64,000 nt of DNA, from contig NC_056049.1 of NCBI RefSeq assembly GCF_004379255.2, forward strand, positions 3,100,001 to 3,164,000. The letters are read 5' to 3'. The notes beneath the pieces were generated by a model. That model was not told where the DNA came from. It searched no databases and worked only from the letters and a program-made list of their open reading frames with translations. Position numbers and translations under genes: made by a program. How positions within the stretch are numbered: the stretch's first letter is position 1; the number at the start of each line of letters is the position of its first letter. Of the stretch, positions 23,365 through 35,299 are shown piece by piece. The stretch is from Salvia splendens (Eukaryota > Streptophyta > Magnoliopsida > Lamiales > Lamiaceae).

Positions 23365-23571
23365 CTCCATCTGTCCCCAAAAAATATGCATTTTGAGGTC
23401 AGCGCGAGTTTTAATGTAAGGGAGAGGTAGAGAAAAAAAGTAAATAAATATTATTAGTGGAGAATGAGTCTCACCTCATTAGAGAGAAAAGATTTTTCAA
23501 AATTAGAAAGTGCATATTCTTATGGGACGGACTAAAAAGGAAAGAGTGCATATTCCTAAGGGACGGAGGAG
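23365..23571. mobile_element. Stowaway/mariner-type MITE
   Basis: Ends CTCCATCTGTCCCC and GGGACGGAGGAG are inverted, with TA at both borders (23363-23364 and 23572-23573). Confidence 0.8.
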
Positions 23572-24289
23572 TATGAAAGTGCATTTCTTACAGTCAAAGA
23601 TCTATCCTCAGAAATTTTTTTTATTACGGATTGTTGAGTACAAACTTATCCCACATTGGGTGTCTGAGGGAAGTTGGAAGGTGTATATAATTTCTATCCA
23701 ATCCAAATTAGTTTGAGACCTTTTTGGAGTGACCCAAAACCAAATCCGTATGAGCTTGACCCAAAGCGGACAATATCAAACTACTTTTGCAGTCGACTAT
23801 CCGAACAAGTACTGAATCAGTACCACTCAAAAGCGTTCTTATTGTTAGTATCCGAGCTAAAATTAGAGGACGCAAAAGAATACGTCTTAAAAAAAGTAAA
23901 AGATTAAGTTAATTTGTCCTTCATTTAGGAACGTTGTCTTTTGCATCCTAAATTGTTACTATTATTTTACAAAAAATTTACGATGCAAGTAGCGTCTCAA
24001 TTTTTGTGTCCTTAAAAACTAAGTTTTTTTATCCAAATTAATTATTTATAAGTAGTTTAAAAATTTTAGAAACTTAAAAAGAAATAAAAATAGATTACAA
24101 AAATTATAAAAAAGCCACAAAATAATAAGATGACGAATGCGTCCCTCTAATAATCTTGGATGATTGAAATCCATGTGCATCATGGCAAAGACAGTATGTT
24201 TGACTCATCGGTCCATTTTACAAGCACCGTGCAAATTTCATTTTATTCTGGCACAACTAACGTTTTCGACGCCTTGACATTAACACACA

Positions 24290-25003
24290 CTCCATTCGTC
24301 CGCGAAAAATAGAGCATATTTGTCATTTTTTGTTATCCACGAAAAATAGAGAACATTTATAAAAGGAAAGTTTTAACAACTTATCTCTTTCTTTTTTTCT
24401 CTTCTCTCTTAGTAATATTATGGAGCCCATATTCCACTAACACTACTTTCTCTTACTCTTTGGGCGGCGGACTAGCTGCTAGTCCGTGTGCTAGTCCACT
24501 ATTGTGGGCGGCGAGCGGGTGGCAGACGTCCCAGGCGGACGAGAGGTCGTCCGTCGGATAAGGCGGATGTCCGCCTCCTTATCCGTGCGCTCGTCCGCTA
24601 TTGTGGGCAGACGACGGACAAGAGGTAGGACGTCCCATTTTTTATTTTTTAAAAAAAATGTACTTTTTTTTATACTTAATATTTACAACTCATTGCACTT
24701 CATTTTTTGTATATTTGATAAACACCAACAATTGAAATAAATTAATCGTATATTTCAATTTATTTTATTGGCTAGGGCATCAGCTAGTCCTAGTGTTTAT
24801 CCACTATTGTGCAGTGAGATGTCCTAGTCCTTACTATTATGGATGCTCTTACTTTTTTCTCTTCTCTCTTACTAATTATATAGACTCCACATTCCACTAA
24901 CACTACTTCTCTCTTACTTGTTTCCCTTCTCTTTTACTTTACTAATTTCACATTAAAACCCGTGTCATTCACAATGTGTCCTATTTTTCATGGACGAAGG
25001 AAG
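24290..25003. mobile_element. Mariner-type MITE interrupted by a Harbinger-like insert
   Basis: Outer ends CTCCATTCGTCCGCGAAAAATAG and, inverted, CTTCCTTCGTCCATGAAAAATAG match; TA follows the right end. The arms share a repeated phrase, 'cattccactaacactactt', at about 24432 and 24893. Between them is GC-rich sequence (24460-24640) and a right border GGATGCTCTTA (24840-24850), resembling a Harbinger terminus plus TTA. The left border of the insert is unclear. Confidence 0.55.
24460..24850. mobile_element. Probable Harbinger-like insert (degenerate)
   Basis: The right end GGATGCTC + TTA matches the terminus of the element at 6811-7726. A GC-rich array of GTCCG, CGGAC and CTATTGTGGGC motifs lies at 24460-24640. 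The left terminal repeat cannot be recognised. An open frame at 24504-24740 is a by-product of this array. Confidence 0.45.
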
Positions 25004-25005
25004 TA

Positions 25006-26124
25006 TTGGAACTACGATACGTTGATTATATAAGATAAAAAAATTAAAGAAAGAAAGAGTACAAATTGTTACACGTTTCCAATATTGCACCACAATTATT
25101 ATTTTTATTTGCTATTGCAACTAGCAAAAGCAATTATAATTAATAAAAATAAAGCATCCACGGCTAAGTGGGGTGGTGGGTCGGGTCCCGCACGGGGCAC
25201 GCGCAGCATGAGTCACACATTATCGGGCCCGGGTCAAAGCCTGACAGTGACTATATTGATTATTAAATAGTTAAATTAATACTGTATAAATTTGTAAGAA
25301 ATCATCTTATGATCAAAATTGTAAAAGGTAAAATTCATATTGTTTATTTTAAATTCTGTTTGCATACCGAGTCAATACTGTGTAAATAATCTCCTCATAT
25401 GTCGGATGAGCATGTACGAGATTGCCAATAATTAATTTTATTTCAATATATCATATCTTGGTTTACTGTATGAAATAGAACTATAATCATGCAGACTAGT
25501 TTGAAGATTTATAATACACATAAGTATATTCTTTTAGTTAAGATCACTTTCTTAATTATGTACTGCATAATAAATTTATATAACTAATCTATAATTACAT
25601 GTGGTTTAAAGAATTAATCAACATACATAAAATTTGTAATAAAATACAGTTAATAAAATTTACATATATATTGTTTTGTGAATAAGTTTAAACAATTAAT
25701 AATTAATACATCTATATATAATACTAGTAATTTTAAATTTATGTTTGCTTGATTTGAATAAAATTCAACAATTACACCAATTAATTTGACAAATCTAGTT
25801 TAGATATTAGCTACCAAAATTAATTTGGATACTTCATTATAATTAACTGCAAAAAAATTCCGTTAAACCTCGTCGATTATAAGCTACCAAATTCAAGAGA
25901 GTTAGTTAGAAACCGAACTTTTATTTAAAATTTTAGAAACCGAACTTGAAAAGCTATAAAGGTCGATGAAAATATGGAGTAACATACTGAATAAAATTAT
26001 AGACTTACATAATTTTTAAGGAAGATAGTATAGAGAGTATTTTGAAATTTTTTGTATGATACATAAAATTATAGAGCCTTCCAGAAGCGGTTAATTTATA
26101 AATATAAGTATATTAAATTTGTAA
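25006..26124. other. Intergenic, strongly AT-rich
   Basis: Nothing coding. A short GC-rich patch at about 25165-25235 ('ggtgggtcgggtcccgcac') stands out but has no recognised identity. Confidence 0.45.
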
Positions 26125-26125
26125 T

Positions 26126-26227
26126 TTGTATTTTGTATTTTGTATTTTGTATTTTGTATTTTGTATTTTGTATTTTGTATTTTGTATTTTGTATTTTGTA
26201 TTTTGTATTTTGTATTTTGTATTTTGT
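26126..26227. repeat. (TTTTGTA)n heptamer array
   Basis: About 14 uninterrupted copies of the 7-bp unit TTTTGTA. The period is that of plant telomere repeats but the sequence (TTTAGGG) is not. The apparent open frame through it (26133-26348, YFVFCIL repeats) follows from a 7-bp period read three times per 21 nt. Confidence 0.93.
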
Positions 26228-26908
26228 GTATGTTACACAAGTCTATAGCCATCTGGTTCATGTGTTTGTCTTATTGCGAAGGTGTAATTTCAATATACAA
26301 GAGTGTGAATTGACAAGTTCACCCTTGTGCTCATGTCATTGCTTATGACTTTTCCTACTACCAAGTGTGGTTGAGGAATGTTTTAATAATGACATTTGGA
26401 ACACAATTAATTTAGTGTAGCTCTAGCTCTCCTTCTTAGAAATTCAAGATTTAACCACTCGTCAACTCACCCACAACTTCCATAATTACTATCATTAGAA
26501 ACCCACCACATTTATATTATGAAAATACATTTTATACACGTTTTGTTAATTATGACGTATTAATTATTCGAATAAAATTAAAGAGACACTCAAATCATGT
26601 TAGGCCATCCACAATAGGAATAGCCCAGCCATAGCCTAGCCACAAACTCCTTCTGCCATATCATCAGCACTAAAAATCCTACTGTCACATCATCAAAACA
26701 AGCAAATAGCCCAGCCATAGCCTAGCCACATCACTAATAACAATTATATAAAAATGAAATAATTAACAATCACACAATATACAGAATTTAATTTACGAGA
26801 CATATACGGGAAACATTAATAATACTATTAAAATTTTAAAAAGTACAATAATTTTAAAAAGTACAATAATTTTAAAAAATTACAATAATTAAAAAAAAGT
26901 ACAATAAT

Positions 26909-28356
26909 TCACTCCTCGTCTCCGTCGTCGCCTCCTCCGTCGCTGTCGCCACCCTCGCCTCCGCCTCCGTCGCCACAATCGCCGCCGCCTCTGTCGCCTC
27001 CGTGGCCGCCGCCTCTACTCCCGCCGGTCTCCCTCCATGCCGCCTCCAACTCGTCCTGCATGCTCATGAGCAATGTTTGAAGCAAACTCTTCTCCACGGG
27101 GTCCACCGCTGCCCGCCATTCGGACATCGTCTTGACCATCTGAGCGCGCGTTTGTTGACGCGCGAAGAATTTGAGATTCGTTGTGGATTGGCCAAGGGGG
27201 GATGCCGACTGGACCTCCTGGGAATCCCCGGCGACCCCCCTCGCCTCCTGTTGAGGCCGCTTGTGCCCAACCGGGCGAGTTCGGCGAGCGAACGAACGAG
27301 GGGTCGGGACCTCCTGGCGCTGTAATCACCGGTATAGTTCGGCTCGGGGAGGTCATGGGAACCACTGCTGTTGGCGCTATAATCACCGGTATAGTTCAGT
27401 CGTTGCTTCTTCGGCCAGCCAGCGTCGACACCTACTCGGAATTTCTCGGAGTCGTTCAGCACAAGATAGCAGTTCCAGTAGGTGAACTCCTTATACAACC
27501 CGGGCTGGGGGAAGGCTTTCTTCGCTATCCTCCTGCAGTCTTCCTCCGTTTGGCCACTGCTCTGCATGCGGAGGATGTTGGCGTACAAACCCGAAAATCG
27601 GGAGACGGCAGCCTTGATTCCGTCCCACCCCTTCCGACAATCCTCCCCGTTGCGTGGCCTCCCCTCCGGGCAAAATGTCTGGTAGGTTGCTGCTATCTTG
27701 CCCCACAAGTTGACGATCCTCTGGTTGTTCGAAGCGAGAGGATCATCGCAAACACTGACCCACGCCTTGCACAGCGCGACTTCTCAGCGTCCGTCCACCT
27801 CCTCCGGACCTGGCTATCCTCACCCGGTTGCGACGACTCGCCCTTTTTCTTCCCCTTGCCCTTCTTTTTTGGGGCGCCCCGCACTGCTCCCCCAGCGGGA
27901 ACGGGAGTTTCCGGAACACCGAGCATATCAATCCCCAACTACTCCAAGGAGAAAGTCTCAAATTGCGTGAAATGCATCTCCGTTGGGGTCGAAGTGTGCG
28001 AAGAAGCAGTTGAAAAATCAAAACTGGGGCGATAGACGTTTTCATCCCCCGGCGTCCCCGGTACCCACCCTGTCGTCCCCTGCGTCGGGGGCTGCATCGT
28101 CGTCCCTCCCCAGGCATCATCTGCATCCCGGTTTCCCATCCCGGTTTCCCACCCCGGCATCATATGCACACCGGGCTGCATCCCCTGTACCCCCTGCCAC
28201 GCAGGCATACTCCCCCCAGCTGCCATCCCGGGTATCATCCCCTGCCAAGGGTACATGTTGTAGTACTCTGGCATCGGACCCCATCCAACTCCCACGGGTA
28301 TCGGGGGGAGTTTGAGACCCGGTCGTCACTGTAGTACCTTCGTTGGTGTTCTCCAT
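26909..28356 (-). pseudogene. Harbinger ORF1, Myb/SANT-like accessory protein, broken
   Basis: The protein can be followed through several frames: start MENTNEGTTVTTG at 28356; a Met/Gly/Pro-rich region (PEYYNMYPWQGM) in a shifted frame; a basic stretch KKKGKGKKKGESSQ; then the trihelix/SANT-like domain (RRRWTDAEKS, VNLWGKIAATYQTF, RKGWDGIKAAVSRFSGLY) to about 27480; and a tail ending in a Gly/Asp-rich run at 26909. There is at least one in-frame TAG (27939-27941) and frameshifts near 28300, 27770 and in the tail. Such proteins are often labelled 'glutathione S-transferase T3-like' in plant databases but are the transposon partner that binds element ends and brings the transposase to the nucleus. 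Confidence 0.75.
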
Positions 28357-28467
28357 TTCTCGGTGTTGATCTTGTACAGAAATTAAGATAGAGAGAGTAC
28401 TCGTTAAAATAAGTGGTGCGAATGAAAATGACATGCAAACCGCGTATATATAGTGTTTTGAAAAAAA

Positions 28468-28650
28468 AATCGTCTGGGCGATGCGCTAGGCGATCTGGAC
28501 GCTGCAATAGCGCCGAGCGGATCGCCTAGCGCCATGAAATCGCCGAGCGCTAGGCGGTTTTTAATTCCGAAAATGGCTGGGCGGTTGCAATGGACCGCCT
28601 AGCACACCGCATAGCGCCGGCGCTCGGCTAGGCGGTGCGATAAGCGCCAT
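28468..28650. repeat. GC-rich subterminal array of the ORF1 Harbinger element
   Basis: GCGCTAGGCG, its reverse complement CGCCTAGCGC, and variants occur about eight times in both orientations in 180 bp next to the right terminus. This resembles a transposase or ORF1 binding array (inferred). Confidence 0.65.
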
Positions 28651-28717
28651 TGCGGATGGCCTTATATTTGGCTTATGAGAGGCATGGGCCACTAATCTAG
28701 CTAGCCGCAGTAAAATA

Positions 28718-28896
28718 CTCCCTCCGTCCCGGGTTAGTCGCACGTTTGCTTTTCGGCACGGAGATTAAGGAATGAGTGATTAGCAAAGTCAACAATTGCG
28801 GCTGTAGGTGATAATTTTTACTAAAAATGGAAAGAGTGCAAATAACTTGGGACGCTCAGAAAGGAAAATAGTGCAAGTAACAAAGGAAGGAGGGAG
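28718..28896. mobile_element. Stowaway/mariner-type MITE (second copy)
   Basis: 179 bp, TA-flanked (28716-28717 and 28897-28898), left end CTCCCTCCGTCCCGGG. Homologous along its length to 6609-6787. The right terminal repeat has decayed to AAGGAAGGAGGGAG. Confidence 0.88.
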
Positions 28897-29279
28897 TACT
28901 AACTTAGATAGGCACTATGTTTGAATAAAGAATGAATATTTTCTATTATCATTAATTTTTTAGGTTCCATAAATAATAAAACAATGAATAAAATAATTTA
29001 ATAACTCAAATTGACATCATAGTGAGGTGTTGAAATTGACAAGTGAAAGGCTTACGGAGGTACACGTGGCATTGAGGTGGTAAATGCGATGCAAAATTGA
29101 CACCAGTCAACCAATATTCCACTACTCGAATAATTTGTCATTTTGAGGAATTATTATCTAATTATATTCAAATGAAAACAATAGGATATCCCCACAATTA
29201 CCTGTTATTGGGAATTTTGGCCGAGAGTAATATTGTACGTGTTGGCTTACTTTGATGTGTGGTTATCTCAACCCCTAAT

Positions 29280-29977
29280 AAGTGACGGATCCAAGATTTT
29301 TTATCTAGGGTACGATAAATTATTATAGCTCTTCGGGACTTCAAAACTAACCAATTCTTTTTATTTTCTTTAATTTGTTTTTCAATCAAAATTTATGATT
29401 TTATTTTTGTTATTAAAACAATGTGCACAAGAGAATTGGAAAGATATGTATTATGACCAAAGGATATATATGGAATTAAAATATATTAGTATATTTTAAT
29501 AAACCTAAAATGATGAACATATGAAAAAAAATCTTTTAATGGTTTGAAATCTGAAAGAATAAATATATGTGCTAATTGTGTAGGTTTCAAATGTAATAAA
29601 ACATTTTTAAAAAGCTAAAATGATGAAGTTATAAAAAATACTTTAAAAGATTTGAAAAAACAGAAAAAATAAATAGATATGTGAATTGTGTAGGTTTCAA
29701 CTTTCAAATGCATTAAAATATTATAAAAACAAGAAATGCATAAGATTTAATAAAACAGAAGCGAGTATGAAGGGAATTGAAGCAAATGGAATAAACAAAG
29801 AAAAAACGAAATTAGGAGATGCGTTGAAGGGATTCAAATTCGGTCCCTTGCTGTGTTAGAAGTGGAAAAAACCGCTAGACCAAGTCACCGAGTTATTGCT
29901 ACTTATATCTAATTACGTTACAAAGACAAGTTTTGGGGTACACTGGTACCCCTTGTTCCCATGTGGCTCCGCCACTG
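29280..29977. mobile_element. hAT-type non-autonomous element (CAGTGGCGGA ends)
   Basis: Ends AAGTGACGGATCC and, inverted, CAGTGGCGGAGCC, flanked by the 8-bp duplication CCCCTAAT (29272-29279 and 29978-29985). The 698-bp interior is AT-rich with no transposase. A minus-strand tRNA-like segment lies at about 29825-29900. Confidence 0.85.
29825..29900 (-). other. tRNA-gene-like segment in the hAT element
   Basis: On the minus strand an A-box-like TGGTCTAGCGG is followed by a B-box-like GAATTTGAATCCC at roughly tRNA spacing. It is degraded and is not called as a functional tRNA. Confidence 0.45.
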
Positions 29978-29985
29978 CCCCTAAT

Positions 29986-32004
29986 TATGTCTTATTCAAT
30001 TACATCAGTAATTTAGCTCACAAAGATAATTAAAACTTTTAATCACTGCACACACAAGCTAATAATATGTACTGATTCCGTTATTATTGCGAATTGAGTA
30101 ACTGGATTCTGTTTAGTATTTTAACAAGTTTGTTGATAACAGATTTTAAACAATAAGTAGCACATTTTCTTTTTACATATTTTTTCATTAATTATTCATT
30201 GTTATAATCTGTAGTAATGTGAATATTATGCACAATTCGCTTAATTTAAAACCAAACTCAATCATAACAAAATTAGAGTTCTCTATCTAATTTACCTTTT
30301 TTACTCGAGATGCCACACAAATATCAAAATCTAATCAATTAGTACAATGTTGTTTTATAAAGATAGCAAGACTTGTTCTTATAGAAAAGGACAGGACACT
30401 TCTAATGAGTGAGATTAGGGATAAGTTTCTTACATTAATACGAAAATTAATCACACTTATCCATACCCCCAACCGTCCTATCCTGGCTACTAACCTCCCA
30501 AATGAGCAACTTTTGACTTTAATTTTCTCAAAAGTCTATTATATAGTAATAATTCTTTTATTTTTAAATCTAAACATTTTTAATTTCTAACTTCAACGCG
30601 TTTTTGAAGACAGACGGAAAGATTTACTTTAGTAAACTGGTATTTTGTCAAAACAAGTCACACACATAATGAAAATGAAAGATTTTCTTTTACCAAATTA
30701 CGCAATGTCATATTGATCTTTCATTGACTTTGAGGAGTTGAAATTCCGTAAACAAAGTCTTGCTCCTAGTTATTTATAATAGGACTTGCTGATTTTTCAT
30801 ACACTATTGTTAATTATTGGATGTGAAATGTACATTGATTGAATAAAATTCACATGTATACTCTTATAAAAATAAGGACACTTTCCTTTTTCGTCCATCT
30901 CATAAAATTATCTCATTTCTATTTATGGAAAGTTCTTCCAAACTCATTACCTATACACATCAATTTATTTACATCTTATACCACTAGGACACGCCATCAA
31001 ACACTAATAATAATATGAGTCTCACTATCCGCTAACATATTTTAACTATCCTTCATTTCATCTTTCTTACTCTACCAATTATCCATTAATTTCAGTGCCG
31101 TCCCTAACGTCCTTATTTTTTTTTGGGACCGAAGGATTACTATTTTCTGACTCCACCCATATGACAGTGGTCTAGTTTTTCTATTTCAATTTGTTTACAA
31201 AAGTTAATCTCTTTTCATGGTTGATAAGTTTTCATCTCTAATGAAGTGAGTCATTTTATGAGTTCTTTCTTTTTTTTGTTATAACCCACTAATGGAATTC
31301 CATTTTAATGAAGGAGATAATAAGTATTCCATTTTAACCACTTTTTTCTATTTTTTTATTAATTTTGTAGTATTAAAAATAATACTATTGTTCATTATAA
31401 GACTATTGTTATATCAGATTATTAGTTGTATTGAAAAGCACTGATTTTATTAATTACTATTATTTTCATTAATTTTATCACCTAATTAAATTGATACATC
31501 GTCTCATTCTGCAATCATCGATCCAATTACACCAGATTTTCCTCCTTTTTATATATTTATATGATTAGAAATAACTCAACTCAACAATTAGCGATAAATT
31601 TGATGCAATAAATAAGTATATAATCGTATAATCGTGTTAATAATAACGAAGTTATAATGGTTAAAGACTTAAAGCTGTAGAGTTGGCAAGTCTTGAGGAA
31701 AATGATGTCAATTGTGTTATGATTATTTTAGTGGGGAACTGTTAAATTGGCGTTTGATGGGTATAAATAATTCATTTTGGAATAATGTGACAAAAGACTT
31801 TAGTACGTAATATTATAGTACTTAAAAAAAAGAGCTGAGACAAAGGATGCTATATTACTCGTAAGTGGGTATTCTTCTACTTTCTTTTTCTATATCATTG
31901 CTCATGGAAATAGAGCCCCATTATTTAATAAAATTATATGTGGCATATATAGATTTATAATAATGTTAGAGATAAAAAAATCATTTATTAAAGTGAAAAA
32001 TATA
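29986..32004. other. Intergenic, AT-rich; one decayed MITE
   Basis: No gene. A decayed mariner-type MITE is likely at about 30885-31130, with 'ctttttcgtccatct' on the left and 'gggaccgaagga' on the right. Confidence 0.4.
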
Positions 32005-32264
32005 CCACTCCCGCTGTCCTTTGAAATTTGTCACTTATTTCCATTTTCGTTCGTTCTTAAAAATTTGTCACCTTTCACTTTTATCATTTTTTTATAGTGG
32101 ACCTTACATTCCATTAACTTATCCACACTCTAATTTTATTATAAAACTAATATATATAAAAGTAGGACCTATATACCACCAACTTTTTTAACACACTTTC
32201 TATTACATTTTTTAAAACCAGTACCGGGTCAAATGGTGATGAATTATTAGGGACGAAGGGAATA
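32005..32264. mobile_element. Decayed Stowaway/mariner-type MITE
   Basis: Left CACTCCCGCTGTCC and right GGGACGAAGGGA are imperfect inverted repeats. The inner phrase 'aaatttgtcac' occurs twice near the left end. Borders are approximate. Confidence 0.55.
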
Positions 32265-32353
32265 TTAACCTGTATACAGATGAAACCACTGTCCGATACG
32301 CAGAAATAAATATCGCATATAGATGGACATAAACCATGACCTTTGGTTAAGTA

Positions 32354-32884
32354 TATGGGTGGGTAGGTACGACATACTTTACCGAAACCACCATACCGTA
32401 TACCTTATCGTAAATTCAGTATGCGAACAAATCATACCTTTACCTTACCAAAATTTTAGGTATACCTTATTTTCGGTATTACCAATTTCCATACCGATGC
32501 AATACCTCATTTTTGGTATACCGTACTTTTGCAGTATACCTTACTTTCAACATCAATAAAAATAGATAATTTGAGTTTTTAGAATATTATTTTATTTTAA
32601 AAAATATATATTACATATATTTTATTCATAATTATATTTATATTTCACAATAAATTTTATAATTTTAAAAATATATAAAATATATTTTATACTATTATAT
32701 TTATATTTTACGGTATATACCTTAATTTACTGTACATACCGAATTTCGGTATGAAGCGGTATACCGCGATATATAAAAATTCATACCGTTACCTTACCGA
32801 AAATCATGGTATACCAAAAGTATGGTATTTTCGATATTTTTTCGATACGATAAGGCCGGTATTTCGATATTTTTCCCAACCCTA
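32354..32884. mobile_element. hAT-type non-autonomous element rich in GGTATACC
   Basis: Flanked by the 8-bp duplication GTTAAGTA (32346-32353 and 32885-32892). Ends TATGGGTGGG and, inverted, TAGGGTTGGG. The interior is packed with TACCG, CGGTA and GGTATACC motifs in both orientations, around an AT-rich core. No coding sequence. Confidence 0.82.
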
Positions 32885-32892
32885 GTTAAGTA

Positions 32893-35299
32893 TCATTGAC
32901 ACTGATTTATTTATTTCAATTTAATTGTTTTCTAAAATTTCTTACGGAAAATAAGAATTACTAATAAAGACCAAAATAAAAATATTTAGTCCCCACTTGC
33001 TTAATTTTGTGGGCACTCTCCGTAATTCTTTCCGACATTTATTTGACTTTCCTTTTTTTAAATATCGGAAAGTGACTGCCCAACAACCGAGTACAAGTAA
33101 TGTGATCACATAAATATTAATTTAATTTAATTTAATTTTGAAGTATTTGGTAAAAATTGACTTTAAAAGAATGAGAGTCTACACAATTTTGTCTTTAGTT
33201 TAGGCTGGTGAAAGAATGTTTTGTAACTGAGTATGTATAAGTATGAATTTATAAATTGATAAAAGAGTGTATAAGTATGAATTTATAAATTGATAAAAGA
33301 GTGTAACCACATATTATTTCACGTTAATCTCCAGATTAACCCTAGTGAGTTGACTTAATTGACACCCCTAACCACATTTATTGGATATAATTAATAATAA
33401 TACTAACATTTTCTGAACAATAGATTGACCTACACCTGAATAGTCTGACAATCTAAACGAGTTTTCGAACGAGTTGACATGATTGACATCCCTAACCATA
33501 TATTATCGGAGCTTGCTGCCAAAATATCAAAGCTGCCGTTAAGGGAGGTTAAGCTGCTCTACTCAAATCTACAACAACGAGAATTAAACTTTTTAAGAGG
33601 CTATAGAATCTCATAAATAATTAATTATGTACTACTATAAGCATATATGTCACGTTTTACGACCGTGCAAGTGAACTGCAACACTTAACCTTATCCATAG
33701 TAGATGTTAATTTAATTACTTTAAGTTTTAGGTATATTTTATCGCATTATGTATATACATATGGCCTTCAACTACTTTTATTGCTTAGTCTTAAAATTAA
33801 AAATAATTACCATCTTTTTAAAGAATTTTAATTAATCGAGCACGTTCTTCATAAAAAGTCGATTTGGTGTTTTACCATTGCAACAACCCAAGTCAACCAC
33901 AAAAAATTTCTGGTATTAAGTTAGGCTTTTAAAGATTAAGCATTATTTAGGTGGGCTTCACTAGTTTCCAAAGATTTGCTATATGCAGACAAACTTCTGT
34001 TGAGCTACTAATTAAATCTGAGATTTGGTCAATTAAAAGAAAAAAGTTTTATCGCTTTTATAACGAGTAGTTTGCACGATTAATTGATTTGGTATAATTA
34101 AGTCAAATGATTTATATTTTTCCACTTTGTTGTGACACTAAATCATAATTACCAATGCAATTACCCAACGAACTCTCCTCGGATGGAATTTCACCTAATC
34201 GAGTAATTATGACTACAATATCTGATTTAAGTTTTTCTTCTTCAATTCTCATGTCCTATGTAATCCACAAGCTTTGGGCCTATATTTTTTTTATAAAAAA
34301 ATCATCAATTTTATCTCAACCTAAAATAATTAGCCACTAATGGAATGGATATGTTCTACCTATATTTAATTAACAAACTGTGTTAAGATCATACTACACA
34401 TTTGTCACATTATATTAGACTATATTAATGGGGACTAGAAATAATTGGTCAACCACTCTTCGAGGAAAGTAAGTCAGTATATATTAATTTAATGTCTTTT
34501 CTACAACTTAAGTTTTAAAATGAAGCAGATAGTTATGATGTATTAAAGCCTAACCAAATAAATTTTATTCAGATGTAGCTTCTACCTATACTATTTTTTA
34601 TTCCCGCATTCCATACCGTACAATACGAAAATTATTAAGGAAAATTTAATATACTAATATTAACACTATTCTTTCTTATTTATATTTTTTATTCGTCTAA
34701 AATATTGCTCTTGTCGAGATAATTATATTTGAAAATACCTATTCGTTTTACAAAGAAGCTAAATGTTTAAAGCCCAACTCAGCCCAACTCACAAATCGTA
34801 GTTCATATGATGGGCCGAATGGTATTACTTATAAATTGGCCCATTTGATCAAATTAGTGTTATAATTTTTAGTTTCTTAAGCTTAAAATTACGTTGTTTA
34901 GTCGTCCGCATCTTCACATTAATATACACTTACGCCAATATTAATTGACAACACTCAAATTTTGCACGCATGCATCAATTTAGCATCGAATTTGCCTCTA
35001 AAACATTATTTACGAGACAATTGAATTTTTCATTCAAATTTCGAAAGATATGAATAAATTAAAATTTAATCATAAATTATGATTTTATAGACGTTAACCT
35101 TATTTTAAATGATAATTTTCCATCATTAAATTGCCAAGTTTTAAATTGGTGTTTGAATTTGCCAACTTTTGATGGGCCTTGAAGAAAAATTCGATCCACC
35201 AAAATCAGCACAAAGTGTGAAATTCAGGCAGATTTTTAATCTTATCATCTTCTTCCTCACTGAAACTCTCATTCTCCCACAATCCCAACAACCAAAAAA
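32893..35299. other. Intergenic up to MORF9
   Basis: No coding sequence supported. A perfect 36-bp tandem duplication (about 33231-33302, unit containing 'ataagtatgaatttataaat') is the only clear structure. The last ~120 bp are the leader and promoter of the MORF9 gene. Confidence 0.5.
33231..33302. repeat. 36-bp tandem duplication
   Basis: Two adjacent identical copies of a unit containing gtataagtatgaatttat and ending 'gataaaagagt'. Confidence 0.85.

Larger units (their letters stand above)
26603..28661 (-). mobile_element. PIF/Harbinger element carrying only ORF1 (Myb/SANT-like)
   Basis: Ends GGCCATCCACAAT and, inverted, GGCCATCCGCAAT, flanked by TTA (26600-26602 and 28662-28664). The 2,059-bp element holds a broken ORF1 on the minus strand and no transposase. 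The right end (28468-28650) is an array of GCGCTAGGCG / CGCCTAGCGC motifs, which are mutual reverse complements. Its termini nearly match those of the transposase-only element 4.4 kb to the left. Confidence 0.88.

Noticed and set aside
24504..24740. Short Arg-rich frame
   Set aside because: Arises from the GC-rich Harbinger subterminal array.
26126..26227. CRISPR or interstitial telomere array
   Set aside because: Pure 7-bp repeat without spacers, and the unit is not TTTAGGG.
26133..26348. Repetitive YFVFCIL protein
   Set aside because: A product of the 7-bp DNA repeat, not a gene.
27181..28035. 284-codon plus-strand frame
   Set aside because: It lies antisense to the GC-rich Harbinger ORF1 and has no domain; the minus-strand Myb/SANT-like protein explains the region.
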